Source of the DNA: Prevotella sp. CAG:1031
GTDB taxonomy: Bacteria > Bacteroidota > Bacteroidia > Bacteroidales > Muribaculaceae
Reading direction: 5' to 3'
NCBI GenBank assembly: GCA_000431215.1
Contig: HF985610.1
Span: 63,667-68,956, forward strand
DNA: 5,290 nt
Shown here: piece by piece, positions 1 through 5,217 of the stretch
Position numbering within the stretch: position 1 is the first letter of the stretch
Layout of the letters: each line of letters begins with the position of its first letter
Translations under genes and position numbers: made by a program
Notes under the pieces: model-generated
The model's input: only the letters and a program-made list of their open reading frames with translations
Told to the model about the DNA's origin: nothing
Database searches by the model: none

Positions 1-18
1 GGCGGCCGCCGGTTTTTA
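1..18 (+). other. G+C-rich palindrome followed by a T run, possible end of a plus-strand terminator
   Basis: Bases 1-10 (ggcggccgcc) are a perfect 10-bp palindrome and are followed by ggttttta. G+C-rich dyad symmetry followed by T residues would suit the 3' half of an intrinsic terminator for a plus-strand gene lying left of the window. The window starts at the palindrome, so the full stem and loop cannot be seen. The assignment is tentative. Confidence 0.25.
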
Positions 19-67
19 TGAACTTCACCCCGAAAAGTTCTGTTTCAACTTTCGGAGGTGGAGTTCA
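19..67 (-). terminator. Long imperfect hairpin downstream of the mutase gene
   Basis: Two 21-nt arms, 19-39 and 47-67, flank a 7-nt loop. Read as minus-strand RNA, the stem has 17 Watson-Crick pairs, 2 G-U pairs and 2 mismatches. Read as plus-strand RNA it has one G-U pair fewer and one mismatch more, so the stem fits the direction of the mutase transcript slightly better. It starts 33 bases after the mutase stop codon. No U run follows the stem in the minus direction (the next bases are UAAAAACC), so a classical intrinsic terminator is not demonstrated. It could instead be a 3'-end stabilising hairpin or a decayed inverted-repeat element. Confidence 0.45.
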
Positions 68-99
68 TTATGGTATTACCGCTTTATCAGCGTGGGGAA

Positions 100-1482
100 T
101 CAGATCTTGTCGCTGATGGCCGCCTTGACGCGGTCGGCCAAAGCATTGGCGCGGTCAGCGTCGCGGGCCTCGCTGTAGATTCTGATAATGGGCTCGGTAT
201 TCGATTTGCGCAGGTGCACCCAGCCGTCTTCGAAATCGATCTTCACACCGTCGATATCGGTTATCCGCTCACCCTTAAACGCCTCTTTGACAGCGGCAAG
301 GATAGCATCGACGTCGATCTCGGGCGTGAGCTGCAGCTTGTTTTTGGTTATGACATACTGCGGATACTCTTTCTTGATCTCGCTGACCTTCTTGCCCTTG
401 TGGGCCATAAGCGTCAGGAACAGCGCCACACCAACCAGAGCATCACGGCCGTAGTGGGCCTCGGGATAGATAACCCCGCCATTACCTTCGCCGCCGATAA
501 CTGCGCCGGTATTCTTCATTGCCGTCACAACGTTGACCTCGCCGACAGCGGCGGCGGTATAGCTGCAGCCGTGTTTCTCGGTCACATCGCGCAGGGCGCG
601 GCTCGAGCTCAGGTTGCTCACCGTAGCGCCCGGAGTATGACCGAGAATATAGTCGGCCACGGCTACGAGAGTATATTCCTCGACAAACATCTCGCCGTTC
701 TCCATGACGATTGCCAGACGGTCGACATCGGGATCGACAACAAAACCGACATCGGCGCGCCCCTCTTTCATAAGATCGGCGATCTGAGTCAGATTCTCGG
801 GAATCGGTTCGGGAGTATGGCTGAACCGGCCGGTCACCTCGCAGTTAAGCTCAATGACGTTTTTGACACCTAACGCACGAAGCAGAGCCGGGATAGCATA
901 ACCGCCTACAGAGTTGACGGCATCGACAGCCACAGTGAAGTCAGCATCGGCGATAGCCTTGCGGTCGACCAGCGGCAGTCCGAGAACCATATCTATGTGG
1001 CGTTTGAGCCAGGTTGTGTCGGTCATGACCTGACCGAGTTCCTCGACCGGCGCGAAAGTGAAATCATCGTTGGCGGCAATCTCAAGCACACGGGCCCCCT
1101 GCTCGGCGCTGAGAAATTCGCCGTTGGCGTCGAGCAGCTTCAGGGCGTTCCACTGCATCGGGTTATGGCTGGCCGTGATGATTATTCCGCCGAGAGCCTT
1201 CTCGCCGGTCACGGCTATTTCGGTCGTAGGAGTCGAGGCGAGACCGATGTTGATGACATCGAGGCCCATGCCTGTGAGGGTCGCACAAACCAGAGAATCG
1301 ACCATAGGCCCTGAAACACGGGCATCGCGGCCGACGACCACGGCGCCGCGACGGCCCGAAGTCTCAATTATGAAACGGGAATAGGCTGCCGTGAATTTCA
1401 CCACGTCGACAGGCGACAGCCCTTCTCCGGGACGACCGCCGATAGTGCCGCGGATTCCCGAGATTGATTTTATCAGTGACAT
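100..1482 (-). CDS. glmM: Phosphoglucosamine mutase (alpha-D-phosphohexomutase family)
   Basis: A 460-aa cytosolic enzyme of the phosphohexomutase superfamily. It probably converts glucosamine-6-phosphate to glucosamine-1-phosphate on the route to UDP-GlcNAc for peptidoglycan and LPS. All four family signatures are present and in order: the catalytic phosphoserine loop TASHNP at residues 103-108 (Ser105), the metal-binding DPDVDR at 250-255, the sugar-recognition loop GEGNGG at 331-336, and the phosphate-binding RKSNTEP at 425-431. An N-terminal GIRG (9-12) and GRDARVSG (51-58) also fit. The length is full for the family, so nothing appears truncated. The start ATG at 1480-1482 puts the GIRG motif at the usual distance from the N terminus. 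The gene is last in a three-gene operon, 26 bases after the lipoprotein gene. The recognition loop is not the GEQSGH/GEMSGH type of E. coli GlmM or Pseudomonas PMM/PGM. It resembles the archaeal-type mutases, so phosphomannomutase or phosphoglucomutase activity is not excluded. Confidence 0.9.
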   Translation of the reverse strand: MSLIKSISGIRGTIGGRPGEGLSPVDVVKFTAAYSRFIIETSGRRGAVVVGRDARVSGPMVDSLVCATLTGMGLDVINIGLASTPTTEIAVTGEKALGGIIITASHNPMQWNALKLLDANGEFLSAEQGARVLEIAANDDFTFAPVEELGQVMTDTTWLKRHIDMVLGLPLVDRKAIADADFTVAVDAVNSVGGYAIPALLRALGVKNVIELNCEVTGRFSHTPEPIPENLTQIADLMKEGRADVGFVVDPDVDRLAIVMENGEMFVEEYTLVAVADYILGHTPGATVSNLSSSRALRDVTEKHGCSYTAAAVGEVNVVTAMKNTGAVIGGEGNGGVIYPEAHYGRDALVGVALFLTLMAHKGKKVSEIKKEYPQYVITKNKLQLTPEIDVDAILAAVKEAFKGERITDIDGVKIDFEDGWVHLRKSNTEPIIRIYSEARDADRANALADRVKAAISDKI

Positions 1483-1508
1483 ATCTTGAATCTTGATTGT
1501 TTGTTCCT

Positions 1509-2126
1509 TTATTTGTCGTTCGCGTCGACCTCGGCCTTCCAGGGGGACAGAGGTGAGCTGTAGTAAGTCACATCGTAGACAAACGGTATGACGTTGGACA
1601 TCTCATTGGGCCATCCGCTCTGGCTCTTGACGATAAGCATGACGTGGGCGTTGGCACCGAGGAAATGCATCGGCATCTGTATTCCCGTGCCATATTTATA
1701 CGACGTCTGGAGCGTGTAATTGTCGAACAGGAAATAAGTTGTTCCGAGACCATTGCTGCCGACAATATCGTTGGAGTTGCCGACTCCGACGAGATCCTCG
1801 CCGGTCTGGTAACGGTTGAGGTTATATCGCAGAAAGCGGAAATATACGCGGTCGTCTTTGACCGGACGCAGCTTCATATCGCCTTTCGACAGAACCTGCA
1901 TGTAGATATTGCCGTCCTCGTCGAGCTGATAGTAAGGAGCATCGGGGCCTACCTCGAAAGCGCTGTCAGGCGGTATCGAGCCTACGACACGATGGTCTGA
2001 CAGATATAGGTTGACGGATTTGTTCTCATCGGAAAGCAAATCGGCAAACGAGCGCTTGTCATCGCATGAGCTTAACATAACAGCGGCCAGAAGCAGGCCG
2101 ACGAGAGCGGTGATTGTCTGTTTCAT
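1509..2126 (-). CDS. DUF4827-type lipoprotein, possibly FKBP-like
   Basis: A 205-aa predicted lipoprotein. A Lys-containing N terminus and a hydrophobic stretch (about 5-17) lead to the lipobox LSSC at residues 18-21, so Cys21 would become the lipidated first residue of the mature protein. The acidic pair directly after the cysteine (CDDK) is the kind of sequence linked in Bacteroidetes to outer-membrane or surface sorting. I recognise the protein as the DUF4827 type commonly found beside the mutase gene in Bacteroidales. No catalytic motif is evident. The segment from about 74 to 190 has a beta-rich pattern reminiscent of FKBP-type prolyl isomerases: YMQVLSKG, then DDRVYFRFLRYNL, then a C-terminal VIPFVYDVTYY. 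Family membership is recalled and the FKBP link is my inference. The start at 2124-2126 gives a complete signal peptide. The gene lies 10 bases after the phosphoesterase gene and 26 bases before the mutase gene, which indicates co-transcription. Confidence 0.8.
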   Translation of the reverse strand: MKQTITALVGLLLAAVMLSSCDDKRSFADLLSDENKSVNLYLSDHRVVGSIPPDSAFEVGPDAPYYQLDEDGNIYMQVLSKGDMKLRPVKDDRVYFRFLRYNLNRYQTGEDLVGVGNSNDIVGSNGLGTTYFLFDNYTLQTSYKYGTGIQMPMHFLGANAHVMLIVKSQSGWPNEMSNVIPFVYDVTYYSSPLSPWKAEVDANDK

Positions 2127-2136
2127 TTATATAATA

Positions 2137-3171
2137 TTAGAGATAACAGTCGAATTCGGGCATTTTTTCAAGCAGATGGGCTATAGCGGCGTCGAGCGTG
2201 CCGTAGAATTCGCCGCCGGCGGCATTCAGGTGTCCGCCACCGCCGAAAGCTTCCTTGCAGAGCTTGTCGACAGGGAAAAGGCCCTTCGAGCGCATCGACA
2301 CTTTTATGAATTCAGGCTCATCCTGCCTCATGAATACCGAATATGCAACCTCGGGTATCGACAGAGGCTTGTTGACCAGACCCTCCGTATCGCCGCGCTG
2401 ATAGCAGAACCGCTGAAGCTCGTCGCTGTCGAGCACGATAACCGATGCCTTGTGGTCGGGATAGATGGTCATTTTCTCGGCCAACGCGTAACCGTGAAGG
2501 CGAAGGGTCGACTCTTTATTGGTGTCGAAAAGAATCTTGTAGAGCCTGTCTTTATCGGCGCCGCGCTCCATGAGGTCAGCGACTACGCGATAGATTCCGG
2601 GATCCTTGGCATTGTATGAGAAGGCGCCCGTGTCGGTCATCATGCCCGTCAGAAGCGACTCCGCCACCGTCATGTCAATATAACCGGCGAGTCCCAGATC
2701 AACCAGGACATTGTAGAGCAACAGACAGGAAGAAGAGACCTCGGGCCGGCTCACAATTATGTCGGCAAACGGATCGGGATTGAGATGATGGTCAATCATG
2801 ACCTTCAGCGCCTTCGAGCCCGACAGCGCTTCCTCAAGACGGTCGACACGACGCGGCTCGTTGAAGTCAAGACAGAAGATAACCCCGGCCGACGACAGCA
2901 GACGGCGCACGGTCTCGGGATGCTGCGACGCAACCGTTATTTCGCGAATGCCCGACAGAAAGCCGAGACTTTGAGGCGGCATATCGGGAGTTACAACCCT
3001 GACGTCGCGGTGCCCCATGGCGCGGAGAACGCGAAGAAGCGACAGCGACGAGCCGATGGCGTCGCCGTCGGGCGACACATGGCATATAATCACCTTGCCT
3101 CCACTGAGCGAAAGCGCATGGTTCAGGCCTGAAAACTCAGCCGGAGTGAGTATTGTTGATGCTGATTCCAT
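2137..3171 (-). CDS. nrnA: DHH-DHHA1 family phosphoesterase (NrnA-like oligoribonuclease / pAp phosphatase)
   Basis: A 344-aa cytosolic phosphoesterase. The DHH catalytic domain (about 25-185) carries motif I, HVSPDGDAIGSS, at 31-42 (His31, Asp35, Asp37), motif II, LDFN, at 101-104 (Asp102), motif III, IDHH, at 126-129, and motif IV, TDTGAF, at 179-184 (Asp180). These are the metal ligands for the two-manganese centre of the family. A DHHA1 substrate-binding domain follows (about 240-335), with the glycine-rich GGGGHLNAAGG at 310-320. The length and domain order match NrnA, which degrades 2-5-nt nanoRNA and dephosphorylates 3'-phosphoadenosine 5'-phosphate. Some relatives hydrolyse pApA or c-di-AMP. 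No PAS, GGDEF or membrane segment is present, so it is not a GdpP-type protein. It is the first gene of the operon. The start ATG at 3169-3171 is supported by the normal 30-residue lead to motif I and by the lack of another Met before residue 52. The exact substrate cannot be read from the sequence. Confidence 0.88.
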   Translation of the reverse strand: MESASTILTPAEFSGLNHALSLSGGKVIICHVSPDGDAIGSSLSLLRVLRAMGHRDVRVVTPDMPPQSLGFLSGIREITVASQHPETVRRLLSSAGVIFCLDFNEPRRVDRLEEALSGSKALKVMIDHHLNPDPFADIIVSRPEVSSSCLLLYNVLVDLGLAGYIDMTVAESLLTGMMTDTGAFSYNAKDPGIYRVVADLMERGADKDRLYKILFDTNKESTLRLHGYALAEKMTIYPDHKASVIVLDSDELQRFCYQRGDTEGLVNKPLSIPEVAYSVFMRQDEPEFIKVSMRSKGLFPVDKLCKEAFGGGGHLNAAGGEFYGTLDAAIAHLLEKMPEFDCYL

Positions 3172-3182
3172 ATATCAATCGG

Positions 3183-3214
3183 CAAAATTACTAAAAAGAA
3201 GCCGACCGCGCAAC
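3183..3214 (-). promoter_or_regulatory. Bacteroidetes-type promoter of the phosphoesterase-lipoprotein-mutase operon
   Basis: Read on the minus strand, TAATTTTG (3183-3190) matches the Bacteroidetes -7 consensus TAnnTTTG exactly. After a 20-nt spacer (3191-3210) lies GTTG (3211-3214), a 3-of-4 match to the -33 box TTTG at the expected spacing. Only 11 bases separate the -7 box from the ATG, so the transcript would have a very short leader or be almost leaderless. The -33 box lies inside the 12-bp duplicated target of the neighbouring mobile element. The promoter is predicted from consensus and spacing only. Confidence 0.6.
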
Positions 3215-3216
3215 TC
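3205..3216. repeat. 12-bp direct repeat flanking the mobile element, left copy (putative target-site duplication)
   Basis: The sequence accgcgcaactc directly abuts the left terminal inverted repeat and recurs without mismatch at 3390-3401, directly abutting the right terminus. This is the signature expected of a target-site duplication. This copy contains the -33 box of the downstream operon promoter (GTTG on the minus strand). Confidence 0.85.
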
Positions 3217-3389
3217 AATGCTGTTTACTTAGATGAAACCGGCGTCAGAAACGCTCTGGTGTAGGGACGTGCCTTTGGCACGTAGCATTGCAACACCCTG
3301 ATTGTCAGTCGCATGTGAAACGTGCCAAAGGCACGTCCCTACGCCCGGACAGGATAATTTGCTCGGAAGAATTTTAAGTAAACAGCATT
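3217..3389. mobile_element. 173-bp MITE-like non-autonomous element
   Basis: A short non-coding element bounded by perfect 15-bp terminal inverted repeats: aatgctgtttactta at 3217-3231 and its reverse complement at 3375-3389. It is flanked on both sides by an identical 12-bp direct repeat. Inside is a second inverted repeat of 23 bp (3261-3283 and 3320-3342), each arm of which is itself a small hairpin. There is no credible reading frame and no transposase, so movement would need an enzyme supplied in trans. A 12-bp duplication is long; among families I know, IS4-type transposases make 9-12-bp duplications, but the family cannot be assigned here. A related left end at 5218-5264 shows that this is a repeat family and not a chance palindrome. 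Confidence 0.8.
3261..3342. repeat. REP-like nested inverted repeat inside the mobile element
   Basis: A 23-bp arm at 3261-3283 is repeated perfectly in inverted orientation at 3320-3342, with 36 bases between. Each arm also contains its own hairpin, acgtgcc-ttt-ggcacgt (3267-3283, and its complement at 3320-3336). The DNA or RNA can therefore fold as one long 23-bp stem or as two small 7-bp hairpins. This layout resembles paired REP (BIME-like) units. Its role is unknown. Confidence 0.8.
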
Positions 3390-3401
3390 ACCGCGCAACT
3401 C
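3390..3401. repeat. 12-bp direct repeat flanking the mobile element, right copy (putative target-site duplication)
   Basis: The sequence accgcgcaactc is identical to 3205-3216 and begins immediately after the right terminal inverted repeat. Removing 3217-3401 would restore one uninterrupted copy and a plausible ancestral intergenic sequence. Confidence 0.85.
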
Positions 3402-3428
3402 TACGCCGCAAACAGCCCCACAAAACGG

Positions 3429-3455
3429 CAGGGCAAGCATCAGATGCCTGCCCTG
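3429..3455 (-). terminator. Terminator hairpin after the leucine-rich-repeat gene
   Basis: A strong hairpin: outer arms cagggca (3429-3435) and tgccctg (3449-3455), inner arms gcat and atgc around a cag loop, with one A-C mismatch between the two parts. It starts 35 bases beyond the stop codon of the leucine-rich-repeat gene. In the minus direction it is followed by ccgttttgt, a modest T run. On the plus strand it is followed by tatttt. It is therefore a plausible bidirectional terminator that separates this gene from the operon to the left. Confidence 0.6.
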
Positions 3456-3490
3456 TATTTTACATTGGTGTCGTGGAAAGGTCTAAAGCT

Positions 3491-4996
3491 TCATTTTATC
3501 AGCAATTTCTTGCCGTCACGGATGTAAATATTTCCGGGATAGAGCGTTTCGACTTTTCTTCCGAACAAATCGTAGGTAATGCCGTCCTGTTCATTTCCGT
3601 CAGTTGCCACACCTCCGACACCAGCAGCCGGGAAATCATCGGTCTCGATAAAATTGGTCATGTAATCCCAGCCGGGCGCCGTCACGTATTGCTGTTTCGT
3701 TCCTACGGGTATATAGACAGGGGTCGAAGGGTTTACGCTTGCAAAAGGCGTTCCGTCGGATTCATATCCTGATGCCGGAATACATGCGGGTGGAACAGTT
3801 GCCTTACAGTAGATTTTTTGCAGACTGCCGCATAAGGCAAATGCCCGGTCGCCGAGGCTTTTGAGCGACGACGGCAGAACCACGGCAGTGAGCTTGTTGC
3901 AACTCTGAAACGCATCCTGCTCAATTGATTCCAATGTCTCCGGAAAATCTATATCTGACATTTTGGCCTGGTCGAATGCAAACTCCGCGATGGTAACGGC
4001 TCTTGTGGGAACATTCACTTTTTTCAAAGAAAAACAGCCTGAAAAGACACTGTTCGGAACGAGAGTCAAATTATTCGGCAAATGGGCTTCGGCGAGGGGC
4101 CAGATATTGTAGAACTGACCGCCTTCGGAACAAAGCGTGCAGTTGTCGGGCAGAATCGCCTTTACAAGTGCAGAATTGGCAAACGCCATACATCCGAGAT
4201 ATTCCAGAGACTGAGGGAAGTTGATTTCTGAGATTTTACAGCAGTAGAACGCTCCACAGACAATCGCCTTCAGCGACGAGGGCAGCGTTATCCTGCCTGT
4301 CAGTCCGCGGCATTGATAGAAAGCCTGTTCACCAATCACACTCAGACTCTCCGGGAACACCAATTGTTCGGCTGTTAAACTTATGCAGTCCGTGAAAGCC
4401 GCTTTTCCGATTGTCTGTAAGGTCTTCGGGAATTTTATCTCTTTAAGCGCAGTCGCATAGGCTACTGCAAATTCACCGATCTCTGTCACTCCATCAGGAA
4501 GAATCAGCTTTTCAAGCTCCGTCGTGGTTATCACCATTGTTTCCCAGTTGACCTGTGCGTCAATATGAAACAGAGCCTTATCCGGGATAATGCCGTTTTC
4601 TACCGTAGCTTTCTGAAGGTCGATATTTTTCAGATGGCCATTGAATGTCGCTTCCCACAGCGTATTGAAATCAGCCTCATTCATCGGCCCTTCAACGGCT
4701 ATGGATTCTATCTCGTAGATCTTTTCACCGAGCACAGTCCCTAAAGTGCCGCTTTTCGACAGAACCGCATGGAAATAATCGTCGCTGTCGGTGCTTCTGC
4801 CTGAGACATTCTGCCTTACACGCAGCTCAAATTCATGTGCGGAAAAATTATCCGACGGGCAGTATTCCTCTATCAGCATTGGAGCAAGAGCGATTTCATC
4901 CTTGCCCGAAAGATTCGTAATGCCGGTATGAGCGAATGCCATGAAGGGCATCGTCATCGCAAGACACAATATTGATTTGACTATTCGATTTACCAT
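3491..4996 (-). CDS. Secreted BspA-type leucine-rich-repeat protein
   Basis: A 501-aa predicted exported protein. Residues 1-22 form a signal peptide (Lys/Arg near the start, hydrophobic core, likely cleavage after AFA at 20-22). About 23-160 is an N-terminal region I do not recognise. Residues 163-397 contain around nine LRR_5 (BspA-type) repeats with the pattern LPxSLxxIGxxAFxxCxxL, for example 189-208, 214-232, 238-252, 351-369 and 374-392. The segment VYIPVGTKQQY (427-437) with PGWDYMTNF (441-449) is typical of what follows such repeats. The C-terminal tail YDLFGRKV (475-482) to GKKLLIK (495-501) resembles a type IX secretion sorting tail. The family is linked to surface attachment to host or other bacteria; the ligand here is unknown. 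The reading frame stays open to 5200, but 4996 was chosen because the ATG there gives a proper signal peptide just downstream of a promoter box. Repeat spacing is irregular around 281-345. Base composition looks lower in G+C than the mutase operon. Confidence 0.85.
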   Translation of the reverse strand: MVNRIVKSILCLAMTMPFMAFAHTGITNLSGKDEIALAPMLIEEYCPSDNFSAHEFELRVRQNVSGRSTDSDDYFHAVLSKSGTLGTVLGEKIYEIESIAVEGPMNEADFNTLWEATFNGHLKNIDLQKATVENGIIPDKALFHIDAQVNWETMVITTTELEKLILPDGVTEIGEFAVAYATALKEIKFPKTLQTIGKAAFTDCISLTAEQLVFPESLSVIGEQAFYQCRGLTGRITLPSSLKAIVCGAFYCCKISEINFPQSLEYLGCMAFANSALVKAILPDNCTLCSEGGQFYNIWPLAEAHLPNNLTLVPNSVFSGCFSLKKVNVPTRAVTIAEFAFDQAKMSDIDFPETLESIEQDAFQSCNKLTAVVLPSSLKSLGDRAFALCGSLQKIYCKATVPPACIPASGYESDGTPFASVNPSTPVYIPVGTKQQYVTAPGWDYMTNFIETDDFPAAGVGGVATDGNEQDGITYDLFGRKVETLYPGNIYIRDGKKLLIK

Positions 4997-5020
4997 TTGC
5001 CAATTTGTTTTATTGGCAAA
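4996..5020 (-). promoter_or_regulatory. 9-bp inverted repeat abutting the start codon of the leucine-rich-repeat gene
   Basis: Arms 4996-5004 and 5012-5020 are perfect complements around a 7-base spacer (5005-5011). On the minus strand the right arm overlaps the TTTG of the -7 box, and the left arm runs into the A of the start codon. The dyad would cover the likely transcription start, as an operator would. It could also act in RNA if transcription starts further upstream. Confidence 0.45.
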
Positions 5021-5024
5021 AGTA
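5017..5024 (-). promoter_or_regulatory. Putative -7 box of the leucine-rich-repeat gene
   Basis: TACTTTTG on the minus strand matches the Bacteroidetes -7 consensus TAnnTTTG and ends 20 bases before the ATG at 4996. No good TTTG lies at the usual 19-21-base spacing. The nearest is AGTTG in the palindrome at 5047-5060, with about 23 bases between. The -33 part is therefore weak, or the promoter may need an activator. Confidence 0.45.
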
Positions 5025-5046
5025 GGTAGAAAATTCGGCATCACTC

Positions 5047-5060
5047 TCAACTTAAGTTGA
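5047..5060. promoter_or_regulatory. Perfect 14-bp palindrome upstream of the -7 box, possible operator
   Basis: The sequence tcaacttaagttga is a perfect 14-bp palindrome. It is centred about 33 bases upstream of the -7 box centre of the leucine-rich-repeat gene, so it covers the -33 region. Perfect dyads in this position are common binding sites for dimeric regulators. No regulator gene is in the window, so the binding protein is unknown. Confidence 0.4.
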
Positions 5061-5140
5061 AAAAAGATACTCCGGCAATTTTTTTGCAGATAAGGGGGCA
5101 AAACCTCACGACTTACCGGAGTCAACGTATCCGGCAAAGA

Positions 5141-5217
5141 GTAGCCGCACGCCTTTGGCACGCCACAAAAGCTTGACAATAAACCTATTACATCTAACAC
5201 CTTAGAGGCGTGCCTCT
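5141..5217. repeat. Degenerate repeat sequence related to the element's inner hairpin
   Basis: The stretch gcctttggcacg (5151-5162) matches the core of the 23-bp inner arm of the 173-bp element, and is preceded by gtag as in the element but with changes between. The bases ggcacgcc (5157-5164) pair with ggcgtgcc (5207-5214). The latter sits in its own small palindrome, tagaggc-gt-gcctcta (5203-5218). This looks like decayed or rearranged element sequence beside the second copy. The boundaries are uncertain. Confidence 0.4.

Noticed and set aside
58..873. Long plus-strand reading frame opposite the mutase gene, with GGAGG a few bases before an in-frame ATG at 70
   Set aside because: It is antisense to a full-length mutase with all motifs. 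The GGAGG lies in a hairpin arm, and Bacteroidales do not rely on Shine-Dalgarno sequences. The translation shows no family features.
2011..2619. 202-aa plus-strand reading frame across the lipoprotein and phosphoesterase genes
   Set aside because: It overlaps two genes that are well supported on the other strand and has no recognisable motif. It is a by-product of codon bias.
3261..3342. Short repeated hairpins as a possible CRISPR array
   Set aside because: There are only two copies in inverted orientation with one spacer. This is an inverted repeat inside a mobile element, and no cas genes are present.
3302..3772. 156-aa plus-strand reading frame starting inside the mobile element
   Set aside because: It runs from element repeats through a hairpin and into the antisense of the leucine-rich-repeat gene. 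It contains no transposase or other recognisable domain.
5067..5135. Scattered ccgga/tccgg complementarity (5069-5075 with 5116-5122, 5116-5120 with 5130-5134) as a riboswitch or attenuator
   Set aside because: The stems are only 5-7 bp and use overlapping bases. They lie upstream of the predicted transcription start and match no riboswitch pattern I know.
4997..5200. N-terminal extension of the leucine-rich-repeat protein to an ATG at 5200
   Set aside because: The extension would place 68 residues before a good signal peptide, run through promoter-like and repeat sequence, and show no domain. The ATG at 4996 explains the protein better.
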